The notes below the pieces were generated by a model. That model searched no databases, had not been told where the DNA came from, and was given only the letters and a program-made list of their open reading frames with translations. Made by a program: the position numbers and the translations under genes. From Chondromyces crocatus (GTDB lineage: Bacteria > Myxococcota_A > Polyangia > Polyangiales > Polyangiaceae), in the NCBI RefSeq assembly GCF_001189295.1, contig NZ_CP012159.1, forward strand, positions 8,850,501 to 8,914,500: 64,000 nt of DNA, written 5' to 3'. Shown here piece after piece: positions 1 to 7,857 of this stretch; position 1 is the stretch's first letter; each line of letters begins with the position of its first letter.

Positions 1-569
1 CCAACCTCGAGCAGCAGGCGCGCGCTCTCGAAGACTATCGAAAAAGGGCCGAGCAGCTCGAAGCGATCAAGAAGCGATTCGAGCTCCTCCGCGACAAGCT
101 GCAGGCATTGACCAAGCTCGGGCTCAACGTCACCGTGCGCAACAACCGCATGGTCATCCAGATGCCTGGCGACGTGCTGTTCGACTCCGGCCGCGAGACC
201 TTGAAGAAGGATGGGCAGGACATCATCCTCAAGGTCGCCGAGGTCATCCGGAACGACTCGGGCCTCGCGTCACGCTCCTTCCAGGTGGCTGGCCATACCG
301 ACGACGCGCCCCTGCAGGGCGGCCGCTTCAAGGACAACTGGGGCCTCAGCGTCATGCGGGCGCGCGAGGTGCTCGCATTCCTGGTCACGCCTGTCGAAAA
401 GGGTGGCGGCGGGCTCAATGCGACGCGCTGGAGCGCCGCAGGATTCAGTGACACCGACCCGATCAAGCCGAATGACTCGCCCGAGAACAAGCAGGCCAAT
501 CGCCGCTGCGAGATCGTCGTCGTCCCGAATGTGGAAGAGATGCTCGATCTGAAGACACTGGTGCAGTGA
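1..569 (+). CDS. OmpA/MotB-family peptidoglycan-binding protein, 3' part
   Basis: The frame is open at the left edge (codons run from base 3) and stops at 567-569, so the true start lies before the window. The first ~35 visible residues are a charged E/K/R/Q-rich helix, probably coiled coil. An OmpA/MotB C-terminal domain follows, with F-D-S-G-R near visible residue 60, G-H-T-D-D near 97 and a closing N-R-R-C-E-I motif. Such domains bind peptidoglycan non-covalently in the periplasm. A coiled coil before the domain fits a MotB-like or other envelope-anchoring protein; without the N-terminus the choice cannot be made. The stop lies 4 bases before the Ppx/GppA gene, so the two are probably co-transcribed. 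Confidence 0.85.
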   Translation, partial: NLEQQARALEDYRKRAEQLEAIKKRFELLRDKLQALTKLGLNVTVRNNRMVIQMPGDVLFDSGRETLKKDGQDIILKVAEVIRNDSGLASRSFQVAGHTDDAPLQGGRFKDNWGLSVMRAREVLAFLVTPVEKGGGGLNATRWSAAGFSDTDPIKPNDSPENKQANRRCEIVVVPNVEEMLDLKTLVQ

Positions 570-573
570 CACG

Positions 574-1512
574 ATGCGCGTCGCAGCGATCGACATCGGC
601 ACGAACTCCGTGCTTTTGCTCGTAGCCGAGCGTCGAGGCGCCGACATCGTCCCCCTCGCCGAGCGCGCCACAATCACGCGCCTCGGCCAGGGGGTCGATG
701 CCACGCGAGCGCTCAATACGGAAGCCGTCGAGCGCACGCTCGCCTGCCTGGCGCGTTATGGCGAGGAACTCAAAGCGCTCGGCGCGGAGCGGATCGAAGC
801 TGTCGGAACCAGCGCCATGCGCGATGCCGCGGGTGGCGACGAATTCACGAACCGCGCGGCATCTCTGCTCGGCGTGAGACCTCGGGTCATCTCTGGCCTC
901 GAAGAAGCCGAGCTCACGTTTCACGGAGCGCTGAGTGGCCTCCCAGCTCGCCCTGGGCCGCGCGTCGTATTCGACATCGGAGGCGGCAGCACCGAGATCA
1001 TCTCCAGCACAGCACCTCATGAAGCCATCACCGCAGTGAGCCTCGACATTGGCAGCGTCCGGCTCACGGAGCGGCACATCCACTCCGACCCACCTCAGCA
1101 GGTCGAGCTGGACGCCACCAAAGCCGACATTCGTGCCCAGCTGGCTAGCGTCCCCCGCCTGGCTTCCAGCACCGAGCCGCTCCTGGTCGGCGTCGCCGGG
1201 ACGGTCACCACGGTCGCGGCCCTCGTGCACGACGTGGCCCCCTACGACGCCCAGCGAATCCACGGCTCACAGCTGAGCTACGAGGACATCCAGCGGACCA
1301 TCGAGCAGCTTTCCTCCATCCCGGTCGCCGCGCGAAGAGCGCTGCGAGCGCTCGATCCTGCCCGGGCCGACGTCATTGTGGCCGGAAGCCTCATCGTCCA
1401 GGAGATCCTCCTCTGGGCGGGTCACCCGACAGGCGCTCCGGCCCGCAGCATCATTGCTTCAGACCGCGGGGTTCGCTGGGGGATAGCGCACAAGCTCCTC
1501 CAGGCGAAGTAA
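574..1512 (+). CDS. Ppx/GppA-family exopolyphosphatase / pppGpp phosphatase, short form
   Basis: A 312-residue protein of the ASKHA phosphotransferase fold. It opens with the phosphate-1 loop D-I-G-T-N-S-V (residues 7-13), has the family segment with G-T-S-A-M-R, and a phosphate-2 loop F-D-I-G-G-G-S-T-E in the middle. The family hydrolyses terminal phosphate from polyphosphate or from pppGpp. At ~310 residues it is the short form that lacks the C-terminal HD-like domain of E. coli Ppx (~510 residues), so which substrate it prefers cannot be decided from sequence. The ATG start follows the preceding stop by 4 bases, which suggests translational coupling. Confidence 0.9.
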   Translation: MRVAAIDIGTNSVLLLVAERRGADIVPLAERATITRLGQGVDATRALNTEAVERTLACLARYGEELKALGAERIEAVGTSAMRDAAGGDEFTNRAASLLGVRPRVISGLEEAELTFHGALSGLPARPGPRVVFDIGGGSTEIISSTAPHEAITAVSLDIGSVRLTERHIHSDPPQQVELDATKADIRAQLASVPRLASSTEPLLVGVAGTVTTVAALVHDVAPYDAQRIHGSQLSYEDIQRTIEQLSSIPVAARRALRALDPARADVIVAGSLIVQEILLWAGHPTGAPARSIIASDRGVRWGIAHKLLQAK

Positions 1513-1878
1513 CGCATCGGCCAGCCCTCCTGCCGCCGGCCTGCGCCCACGCCTCATCGCGCCTGTGGTTCCCTGATCTCGAGCTGCCCTCTCCCACTGG
1601 TCCCCTACCTGCCCTAAGCTCACATCATACCTCCCCCGTGAAGCCGACATGGCCGCAGCCGCCCCGACGAACAAGGGTTCTGTGCGGCCGACAGCTTCAT
1701 CCCAAGAGTCACAATCCGAGCAGATCGTCTCAGGCACACAGAAATCCGGACTGTACTCCCGCCGTCGGCATGTGTATGTGGAAGCTGTAATTTCACCACA
1801 TGCGCGACCCAGGATTCCTTCCACCGCGAGCGAGCGGGAACGGAAGTGGCTGGCTTTCACGCTGAAATATCAAATTTA

Positions 1879-1907
1879 TTGACGTTGCACATCGATCTGA
1901 CTACATT
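1879..1907 (+). promoter_or_regulatory. candidate sigma-70 promoter for cdnL
   Basis: TTGACG at 1879-1884, a 17-base spacer, then TACATT at 1902-1907 (five of six and four of six consensus positions). It would give a leader of about 370 bases before cdnL. Recognised by eye only; transcription-start mapping would decide. Confidence 0.35.
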
Positions 1908-2233
1908 GCGCGCGCTTGGCGCAAACCGGACTCGCTTCTCGAGGTCAACTCAACCCCAGAACTTTCTACCTCTGACCGCCTACCTCATCCGGCGCAGCCA
2001 ACGAGAAACGCCACAACAACCTCGCACCTACTGCTCCGGCGAAACTCCTCATTACTCCGTGCCCGTTACAACCACGGTTCTTTCGACCTCTCCATGCCCT
2101 ATCGCTCCTCGAACGATGCGAGCCACCCCGCAGAATTTCTCAGGAATGTGGAGGGGGTCGAATCAGTTTTGTCAGTCGGCACGACCGACCCTGGTAACCG
2201 GGCGACGACACAGGGGATTGTCACTTGAGCAGT

Positions 2234-2254
2234 AAAAAACCCGAAGGACTCGGG
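2234..2254 (-). terminator. rho-independent terminator-like hairpin reading leftward, upstream of cdnL
   Basis: On the minus strand the sequence is CCCGA, a five-base loop, TCGGG, then six T. The plus strand correspondingly shows six A (2234-2239) before CCCGA (2240-2244) and TCGGG (2250-2254). It would stop minus-strand transcripts entering from the lipoprotein/trmL side after they had run antisense through cdnL. The stem is only five base pairs, so strength is uncertain. Confidence 0.5.
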
Positions 2255-2284
2255 GACGGCGGGGTAGAAGGCAAAGGAGATCAT

Positions 2285-2791
2285 ATGCAGGCTCGTTCGG
2301 AGATCCAGTTCAAGGTAGGTGACAAGGCTGTTTACCCGGCCCAAGGCGTAGCTGAGGTGGTGAATATCGAGGAGAAGGACATCGCTGGAAATCGTCAGCG
2401 GTTCTACGTGCTTCGCATCCTCGACACGGACCGAAAAATCATGGTCCCCGTCAGCAATGCCAGCGCCGTCGGCCTGCGCCAAGTCATCTCTGAGCAGGAG
2501 ATCCGGGAGATTTTCGATATCCTTCGCGAGCGAACGATCGCCTTCGACAACCAGACATGGAATCGCCGTTATCGCGGCTTCATGGATAAGATCAAGACGG
2601 GCTCGATCTACGACGTCGCCGAGGTTCTTCGCGATCTCTACCGCCTGAAGACGGATAAGCAGCTCTCCTTCGGCGAGCGCCGCATGCTCGACACTGCCCG
2701 GACGCTCATCGTCAAGGAGATCGCCATCGCTCGGGATCAGACCGAGGAGCAGGTCAAGACCGAGATCGAAGCCATCTTCATGGCCAACTGA
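2285..2791 (+). CDS. cdnL: CdnL, CarD-family RNA polymerase-binding transcription regulator
   Basis: 168 residues, close to the ~164-residue CdnL of Myxococcus xanthus. The N-terminal CarD/Mfd RNA-polymerase-interacting domain (about residues 8-65) has the family pattern V-G-D-K-A-V-Y-P-A-Q-G-V-A-E. The remainder is an all-helical C-terminal domain that contacts upstream promoter DNA. There is no HMGA-like tail, so this is the short essential CdnL type, which stabilises open complexes at housekeeping (notably rRNA) promoters. The ATG at 2285 is chosen because AAAGGAGA sits just upstream; an in-frame TTG at 2225 lacks such a site. It is preceded by a 770-base leader and followed by a strong hairpin. 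Confidence 0.93.
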   Translation: MQARSEIQFKVGDKAVYPAQGVAEVVNIEEKDIAGNRQRFYVLRILDTDRKIMVPVSNASAVGLRQVISEQEIREIFDILRERTIAFDNQTWNRRYRGFMDKIKTGSIYDVAEVLRDLYRLKTDKQLSFGERRMLDTARTLIVKEIAIARDQTEEQVKTEIEAIFMAN

Positions 2792-2840
2792 CGCCCGGAG
2801 TCGGCTCGAGGCTCCCCGCAGACAGTTCATTCGATGAAGG

Positions 2841-2870
2841 GGCCAGCTCACGCTGGCCTCGAGCGTTTTG
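2841..2870 (+). terminator. terminator-like hairpin after cdnL
   Basis: GGCCAGC (2841-2847), loop TCAC, GCTGGCC (2852-2858), followed by a short TTTT a few bases later. It lies between the convergent ends of cdnL and the minus-strand lipoprotein gene. Confidence 0.55.
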
Positions 2871-2882
2871 TCGTCTCGACGC

Positions 2883-3356
2883 TCATTCACTGCCAGGACG
2901 CTTCTGCACTGGCGGGAGCGGAGGAAGAGCGACATCCACACGCCAAGCCGAGTCTTCGAACACGCAAGGGACCTGGGCTCGATGGCCGGGCAGGATGCCG
3001 GCGACCTCGACCAGTGCGTGCGTCCCCGCAATCTGCGCAACGTAGTTCTGCGGTTCGAAATGCAGCTGAAAGCGAGACGGCACGATCATCGCCTCGGGGG
3101 CGATCATCTTGCCGGTGGCCGCGCTGTAGCGCTGAGCACGAGCCAGGAGATTGTCTCGCGCACGCTGCGACAACAGGTCGTAGATCGCCTTCGCGTCCCC
3201 AGGATCACCGTGCAGACGCTGCAGTCGCTCCGTGAGCTCTCTGACCGAGCCTTCTGGCGTGGCGTGGGGTGGCCGGCGGCCACACCCCATGGTGAACAGC
3301 ACGAGCAGAAGCCCGAGAAACGAAGCAATACACTGCCCTCGCCCGGGTCGACTCAC
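2883..3356 (-). CDS. putative lipoprotein of unknown function
   Basis: Starting at a GTG at 3354-3356 (GGAGA four bases before it), the protein is about 157 residues. It has a short Arg-containing n-region, a hydrophobic core and a lipobox F-T-M-G-C, then a mature domain rich in R, E and L. No family is recognised. An alternative ATG at 3522-3524 overlaps the trmL stop as ATGA and would add 56 residues, but would put the signal sequence deep inside the protein, so the shorter start is preferred. Expected to be lipidated and envelope-anchored. It lies directly downstream of trmL on the same strand. Confidence 0.6.
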   Translation of the reverse strand: MSRPGRGQCIASFLGLLLVLFTMGCGRRPPHATPEGSVRELTERLQRLHGDPGDAKAIYDLLSQRARDNLLARAQRYSAATGKMIAPEAMIVPSRFQLHFEPQNYVAQIAGTHALVEVAGILPGHRAQVPCVFEDSAWRVDVALPPLPPVQKRPGSE

Positions 3357-3520
3357 CAGGTCTCCATCAGCCTTTCCGCTCGCAACCACCGCGCCGTCGC
3401 ACTCGGACCCGCGGCCACAGGAATGAATCCCGCCCGCCTCTTCCCACCCGCCGATCTGGCTGACGAAAGTGCGCAAGGACATGCTCCTCACCCTGCTCGG
3501 CGAGATCGGTCCATACCCAT

Positions 3521-4042
3521 TCATGACTGCGCCTGCGGGGTATTCAGTGCCCCGACTTGCCGAAGAGCCTCGTAAAGAACGATGGAGACCGCATTCGCCA
3601 GATTGAGTGACCTGACAGCCCCTGGCATGGGAATCCCGAAGACCGAATCCGGCATGCTCTCGAGGAGAGCTGGGTCCAGTCCCATGCTCTCCTTGCCGAA
3701 GACCAGTGCGTCTCCCGGCCTGAACTCCGCGTCGAGATAGGAACGGGTGGCGGAGGAGCTGAAGAGGCGCAGGCGCGCGCCCGGATGAGCATGCTTGAAA
3801 TGGTCCAGGTTCACGTGCTGCTCCAGCTGCACGAGATGCCAGTAGTCCAGCCCCGCGCGTCGCACGGCATGCTCGTCGATCCGGAAGCCCAGCCTCCCGA
3901 TCAGGTGGAGGGGGCTCTGCGTCGCCGCCGAGAGGCGCCCGATGTTCCCCGTGTTCTGCGGGATTTCCGGCTCGATCAACACGAGCCGGAAGGGAGGCTC
4001 GAGAGGAGCGGCGCGAAGACGAAGACGGGTTTCATGGGGCAC
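3521..4042 (-). CDS. trmL: tRNA (cytidine/uridine-34 2'-O)-methyltransferase, SPOUT family
   Basis: With the GTG at 4040-4042 the protein is 173 residues; E. coli TrmL has 157. Hallmarks are the start L-I-E-P-E-I-P-Q-N-T-G-N-I-G-R, the middle G-D-A-L-V-F-G-K-E-S-M-G-L, and the C-terminal I-P-M-P-G-A-V-R-S-L-N-L-A-N-A-V knot region that binds S-adenosylmethionine. TrmL methylates the wobble ribose of tRNA-Leu isoacceptors. The GTG is chosen because the family begins about 14 residues before the first motif and an AAAGGGGG stretch precedes it; frames extending further upstream look non-coding. The TGA overlaps a possible ATG of the next gene. Confidence 0.88.
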   Translation of the reverse strand: MPHETRLRLRAAPLEPPFRLVLIEPEIPQNTGNIGRLSAATQSPLHLIGRLGFRIDEHAVRRAGLDYWHLVQLEQHVNLDHFKHAHPGARLRLFSSSATRSYLDAEFRPGDALVFGKESMGLDPALLESMPDSVFGIPMPGAVRSLNLANAVSIVLYEALRQVGALNTPQAQS

Positions 4043-4276
4043 GGCCCCCTTTCTCCACGACCCAGGTCGCTGACGCAAGCCACCCGATGCCACTTCCCGA
4101 CCCGAGGCCCTTCCGGTCCCGATGAACGCCATCCGGCGGCTCGCCCGACAGCAGGCGCAGGCCTCGACGTCGCGCCCGGCGACCGCTCCAGCGCCCTCCC
4201 ACAAAAGCTGAGCGCCTCGTCTGTAACCTTGACGGCCGCGCAAACGCAAACGTAGCCTCCCGCTCGGAGACTCGTT

Positions 4277-5380
4277 ATGCGTGCAACCTCCTGCCTCGCC
4301 CTGGCAACAGCCATCGCAGGTGCAGCGCTGTCATCACCGGCGGCCGCAGACACCATGGACCCGGCGCTCGCACGCCTGGTCACGAACGGAGGCTGCCGGA
4401 CGCTCGGGCCCGGAGGCGGGCTTTACTACAATCCAGCGTCCAGCTTCGCTCGCTGCCAGCCGGACAACGCCTCGTTCGCCAAGCTCGTCGCCCAGTACGG
4501 CTTCGCCGTCGCACCGACCGCGATGCACTCTGCGCGCACGACGGGCTATGGCGGCTTCGAGCTGGGCATCGAGGCGGCTTATACAAAGATCGACAGCAGC
4601 GCCGAGTACTGGAAGCAAGGGACTCGAGGTCCTCAGGATCCGACGACGAAGCAGTTCTCCATCTACAACCAAGAACCCGACAGCATGCTCCAGCACTACG
4701 CGCTGAAGGTCCGGAAAGGATTCCCCTTCGGCCTCGAGCTGGCGAGCGCTGTGGGCTTCCTGGGCAACACCAGCATCGTCACGGCCGGCGCCGACGTGCG
4801 CATGTCGGTCTTCGAGGGCTTCAGGACGGGCATCCCCGCCATCTTCCCCGAGCTCGCGGTCGGCGGCAGCGTCCGCACCATCACCGGGACCGAAGAGTTT
4901 CAGCTCACCGTGGCCGGCGTCGACGCCCAGATCTCGAAGCCTCTGCCCATCGCGGGCACCGTCGTCCTCACCCCTTACGTGGGATATCAGTGGACCCGGA
5001 TCTTCGGCGACTCGGGTCTCATCGACACGACTCCGAACACCGACGCCCTCGATTACTGCGACTTCCGCGGCACGAATACCCCTGCGACCCCCGGCAACAC
5101 CACGGGTGTCTACGATGGCCAGCCCGTCTGTGGCGCAGGTTCGAGCGCAGACTTCAACAACACCGTCGTCTTCGACGCGGTGAGGCTCACCCGCCACCGA
5201 CTCAACTTCGGCGCGCAACTCCGCTTCCAGATGGTGAAGTTCGGCGTGCACTTCATCACCGACCTGACCAGCGCAGAAGACGCCAACCAGGGCCAGGACT
5301 ACGAGATCGATGGAGTGAACAAGTTCGCTGGCGTGGGCCGTCAGTGGACCCTTGCACTCGATCTCGGCGCCGTCTTCTGA
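4277..5380 (+). CDS. putative outer-membrane beta-barrel protein
   Basis: 367 residues with a clear signal peptide (cut near A-A-A-D, residue ~25) and CGGAG seven bases before the ATG. The mature part is rich in alternating polar/aromatic strands with many G, T, F and Y, several short turns, and ends in F (L-G-A-V-F), a usual C-terminal residue for outer-membrane barrels. Three or more Cys in the N-terminal and loop regions could form disulfides. No specific transporter or receptor family is recognised. It is transcribed away from trmL and probably alone. Confidence 0.7.
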   Translation: MRATSCLALATAIAGAALSSPAAADTMDPALARLVTNGGCRTLGPGGGLYYNPASSFARCQPDNASFAKLVAQYGFAVAPTAMHSARTTGYGGFELGIEAAYTKIDSSAEYWKQGTRGPQDPTTKQFSIYNQEPDSMLQHYALKVRKGFPFGLELASAVGFLGNTSIVTAGADVRMSVFEGFRTGIPAIFPELAVGGSVRTITGTEEFQLTVAGVDAQISKPLPIAGTVVLTPYVGYQWTRIFGDSGLIDTTPNTDALDYCDFRGTNTPATPGNTTGVYDGQPVCGAGSSADFNNTVVFDAVRLTRHRLNFGAQLRFQMVKFGVHFITDLTSAEDANQGQDYEIDGVNKFAGVGRQWTLALDLGAVF

Positions 5381-5392
5381 CCTCGCCTCACC

Positions 5393-5410
5393 GCAGACCC
5401 TTGCGTCTGC
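5393..5410 (+). terminator. hairpin after the outer-membrane protein gene
   Basis: GCAGAC, six-base loop, GCCTGC-type pairing arm GTCTGC: a perfect six-base-pair stem 13 bases after the stop codon. No T-run follows, so termination is only suggested. Confidence 0.35.
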
Positions 5411-5575
5411 ATCAGCGTCGCCGCGAGAGCCGACTCCCTCGACCTCACCTTCGGCGCCGTCACCAGTTCCGCACCGGCATCGTCACCAGGCCTGCCAACC
5501 AGGGCCTCGACGCCGCCACCTCAGCCTCGCCCTCTGCACGGACTTCCGACGAGAGCGCCCTCTCCGACGCCCTGC

Positions 5576-5992
5576 TCAGCGCCCCGGCGTCGTCTCTGGC
5601 AGCGTGTAACCCATCTGGGCGATCATCGCCCGGAAGGCCCGATCCTCGTTCCGCGCCGCGAGGAGGTGTTCCATGAACTTCTTGAAGTTCCCCTGCGCCG
5701 CCGCGTCCACCGCCCGCTCGCTGTTCTCCAGCACCAGGAGCAGGTGCGGATGGGCTTTCGCCACCGAAGCCGGACACTCCATCTTGCGCGCCGCTTTCAC
5801 CCGCGCCTCAGCAAGCGCCTGGATCAGCAAAAGCAGCTCGCGATCGTGCGTCCGTGGTTGCAGCAGATCCCCTTCCCGCCGCGCCTCGTCGAGCAGCAAG
5901 CTCGCTCGATCCAGGTAGCTCCCCGCCCACGCAGGCAGCACGAGCAGCATCCCGCAGACCACCACCACCAGCGTCGCGATCAACCTTCGCAT
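5576..5992 (-). CDS. small secreted helical protein, unknown function
   Basis: 138 residues. The ATG at 5990-5992 has GAGGG upstream and opens a signal peptide (M-R-R-L-I-A-T-L-V-V-V-V..., cut near A-W-A-G). The mature part is predicted to be helical and rich in A, E, R and L, with R-A-x-x-L-L-x-E-A-R and an H-L-L-x-x-L-E-x-S-E segment. It is probably periplasmic. The start lies 10 bases downstream of the rnc stop, so it is probably the third gene of a phhB-rnc operon. No family recognised. Confidence 0.65.
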   Translation of the reverse strand: MRRLIATLVVVVCGMLLVLPAWAGSYLDRASLLLDEARREGDLLQPRTHDRELLLLIQALAEARVKAARKMECPASVAKAHPHLLLVLENSERAVDAAAQGNFKKFMEHLLAARNEDRAFRAMIAQMGYTLPETTPGR

Positions 5993-6002
5993 CTGTCGAC
6001 CC

Positions 6003-6812
6003 TCACCGGACGTTTCCCACAGTCCTCGCCGGCCTTCCACCCTCTCCATCGGCCACGGCGGCACCTGCCTCGGCTTGCACGAACGCCTCCCCGCCACCGT
6101 TCGACTCTGCCGGCAGAACCCCGAGTCCCTCCAGCGCAGCCCTCGCTGCCGCCTGCTCGGCCAGCTTCTTCGAGCGACCTCGCCCCTGCCCCAGCACCTC
6201 TCCGTCTGCCTCGGCCACCGCGGTGAAAACCCGCTCGTGATCCGGCCCCTCCACCCCCACGATGCGGTAACGCGGGGACGGCCCCCCACGCGCTTGAATC
6301 CGCTCCTGGAGCTGGCTCTTCGGATCCCGCCCGATGCGCCCCCCACCTTGCAGCCGCCCGATCGGCTCCGCGGTGATCCGTCGGCTCAGGGCGCGTGCCA
6401 CGTCCAGCCCACGGTCCAGGTACACTGCTGCCACCAGCGCTTCCGTCGCGTCGGCGAGCACGTTCGTCTGATCCCGCTCACCTGCCACATCGGCCCCACG
6501 ACCGAGCCGCAGCGCTGCCCCCAGATCGACCGCCCGTGCCCACGTCGCCAGCGCATCGGTGTTCACCAGCGCCGCGCGCATCAGCGACAGCTCCCCCTCG
6601 CGCGCCTCTGGGAAGCGCGCCATCAGGATCTCCGTCACGCACAGCCCCAGCACCGCATCGCCGAGAAACTCCAGCCGCTGGTTGTCCAGCCGCCGCACCC
6701 CGCGCTGCTCGTTCGCGAAGCTCGCGTGCGTGAGCGCCTCCTCGAGGTGCGGAAGCTCCCCCTCCAGCTCTGGCAACTGCCCGAGCTCACCCGGGAGCGC
6801 CGACCCCTCCAC
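6003..6812 (-). CDS. rnc: ribonuclease III
   Basis: Endoribonuclease for double-stranded RNA (rRNA and mRNA processing). The catalytic domain carries the family signature N-Q-R-L-E-F-L-G-D-A-V-L (about residues 44-55) with the metal-binding E and D, and a second acidic site D-A-T-E-A-L. A dsRNA-binding domain follows (D-P-K-S-Q-L-Q-E ... K-K-L-A-E-Q-A-A-A-R-A-A-L). A ~35-residue Ala/Gly/Glu tail follows the dsRBD. The GTG at 6810-6812 is chosen for the GGAGAGGAG six bases upstream; a TTG at 6833 is possible. It lies just downstream of phhB on the same strand. Confidence 0.95.
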   Translation of the reverse strand: MEGSALPGELGQLPELEGELPHLEEALTHASFANEQRGVRRLDNQRLEFLGDAVLGLCVTEILMARFPEAREGELSLMRAALVNTDALATWARAVDLGAALRLGRGADVAGERDQTNVLADATEALVAAVYLDRGLDVARALSRRITAEPIGRLQGGGRIGRDPKSQLQERIQARGGPSPRYRIVGVEGPDHERVFTAVAEADGEVLGQGRGRSKKLAEQAAARAALEGLGVLPAESNGGGEAFVQAEAGAAVADGEGGRPARTVGNVR

Positions 6813-6829
6813 GCGCAGCTCCTCTCCCC

Positions 6830-7123
6830 TCAACCGGCGCTGAGCCGATCGCAGAGCGCGGCCATCTCGGTGTCGAGCCCCGTGATCCCGCCAGCATCAT
6901 GCGTGGACCACGACACCTTCACCTTGCCCCAGCTCAGCAACAGGTCCGGGTGATGATCACGGCGCTCGGCTGCAAGCGCCACCCGCATCACGAAGCCCAC
7001 CGCCGCACTGTAATCAGGAAACGGGTACACCCGCTCCAGCGCATCGCCAGCGCGCTCCCACCCCGGGTGCGTCCCGACGAAGGAGGCGATCGCATCGCCA
7101 GAGAGCTGCTCACGCTTCGACAT
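6830..7123 (-). CDS. phhB: pterin-4a-carbinolamine dehydratase
   Basis: 97 residues, the normal size of the DCoH/PhhB family. It dehydrates 4a-hydroxytetrahydropterin, recycling the pterin cofactor of aromatic amino-acid hydroxylases. The active-site signature is visible: F-V-M-R-V-A-L-A-A-E-R-R-D-H-H-P-D-L-L, with the E...HH-P pattern, then V-K-V-S-W-S-T-H-D-A-G-G-I-T. The ATG at 7121-7123 gives the usual family start. It is divergent from the zinc-ribbon membrane protein gene with only ~12 bases between the start codons, so the two promoters must lie inside each other's coding region or leader. No aromatic hydroxylase gene is seen nearby. Confidence 0.9.
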   Translation of the reverse strand: MSKREQLSGDAIASFVGTHPGWERAGDALERVYPFPDYSAAVGFVMRVALAAERRDHHPDLLLSWGKVKVSWSTHDAGGITGLDTEMAALCDRLSAG

Positions 7124-7135
7124 CCACCTGGGACG

Positions 7136-7813
7136 ATGAGCCAAGCGGCGAGCGATGGCAAGGGGAGCTATCTTCCCCTGGTGCCCCGACTCGAGGCGTG
7201 CCCCTTCTGCCGCCAGCTCTTCGAAGCCGGCGAGGTCAGCACCTGCCCCGAGTGCGACCTCCGCCTCGCCGACCCCAGCGACCTCCCTCCCTCCGCCGAC
7301 GCGCTGGCCATCGACCCGACGCCTCCCCTGCCACCGCACCTCCAGCCGCTCCCGTGGACCTACCTCGGCCGAGGCCGCGCCCTCTTGCTCGGCCTCGCCG
7401 TCCTCGGCCTCCTCGCCTTCTTCGCCCCGTGGGTCCACGAGACCGCGCCCGAGCTGCGCGACCTGAGCGGCTTCCACCTCGCGCGCAGACTCCACTGGAT
7501 GTGGGCCCCCGCGATCGCCTTCTTCGTCCTGATCCCCCTCGTCCTCACCCGACGGTCGATCCACCGCATGCGCGGCGCCCGCCTCTCCATCGCCATGCTC
7601 GCCACGATCGCGCTCCTCACCGTCGCGCTGCGCGTCGCCTTCACGCCTGCCACCTCCTCGCTGCGCCCCGTCCGCTTCACCTGGGGAGCGGGCCTGTACG
7701 CCACCGCCACCATCGCCCTCGCGGCGCTCGCCGCCTCGGCGCGGTTCGGTGGCCGGCTCGACCCCCTGCCTGCGAGCACACCCCCGGTCGACACCCCCCC
7801 CCGCGCAGCGTAA
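7136..7813 (+). CDS. zinc-ribbon membrane protein, unknown function
   Basis: 225 residues. An N-terminal zinc ribbon (C22-x2-C25 ... C37-x2-C40) is cytoplasmic by inference, followed by a Pro-rich linker and four predicted membrane helices (about residues 83-100, 118-137, 147-165, 180-198). The layout matches a common myxobacterial type of small zinc-ribbon membrane protein with no assigned activity. The ATG at 7136 is chosen because everything upstream in frame overlaps phhB and lacks family-like character. The next gene starts 44 bases downstream and shares the Cys-motif plus membrane-helix design. Confidence 0.65.
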   Translation: MSQAASDGKGSYLPLVPRLEACPFCRQLFEAGEVSTCPECDLRLADPSDLPPSADALAIDPTPPLPPHLQPLPWTYLGRGRALLLGLAVLGLLAFFAPWVHETAPELRDLSGFHLARRLHWMWAPAIAFFVLIPLVLTRRSIHRMRGARLSIAMLATIALLTVALRVAFTPATSSLRPVRFTWGAGLYATATIALAALAASARFGGRLDPLPASTPPVDTPPRAA

Positions 7814-7857
7814 CCTTCTCTGGTCGGGTCCACCTGGCCTGCATCGAAGGGGGCGCC

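Larger units (their letters stand above)
1513..2284. other. long leader / intergenic region upstream of cdnL
   Basis: 772 bases without a convincing gene. Short open frames here have no family features and a composition unlike the neighbours. The stretch is more A+T-rich than its surroundings, as expected for a promoter region. It holds a sigma-70-like promoter candidate (1879-1907), a small inverted repeat GTCGG-N5-CCGAC (2175-2189) and a minus-strand terminator-like hairpin (2234-2254), all upstream of the cdnL ribosome-binding site. Confidence 0.5.

Noticed and set aside
1846-2235. 129-codon frame upstream of cdnL
   Set aside because: No family-like features, S/T/R/P-rich random look, and it lies across the promoter/terminator region; probably leader.
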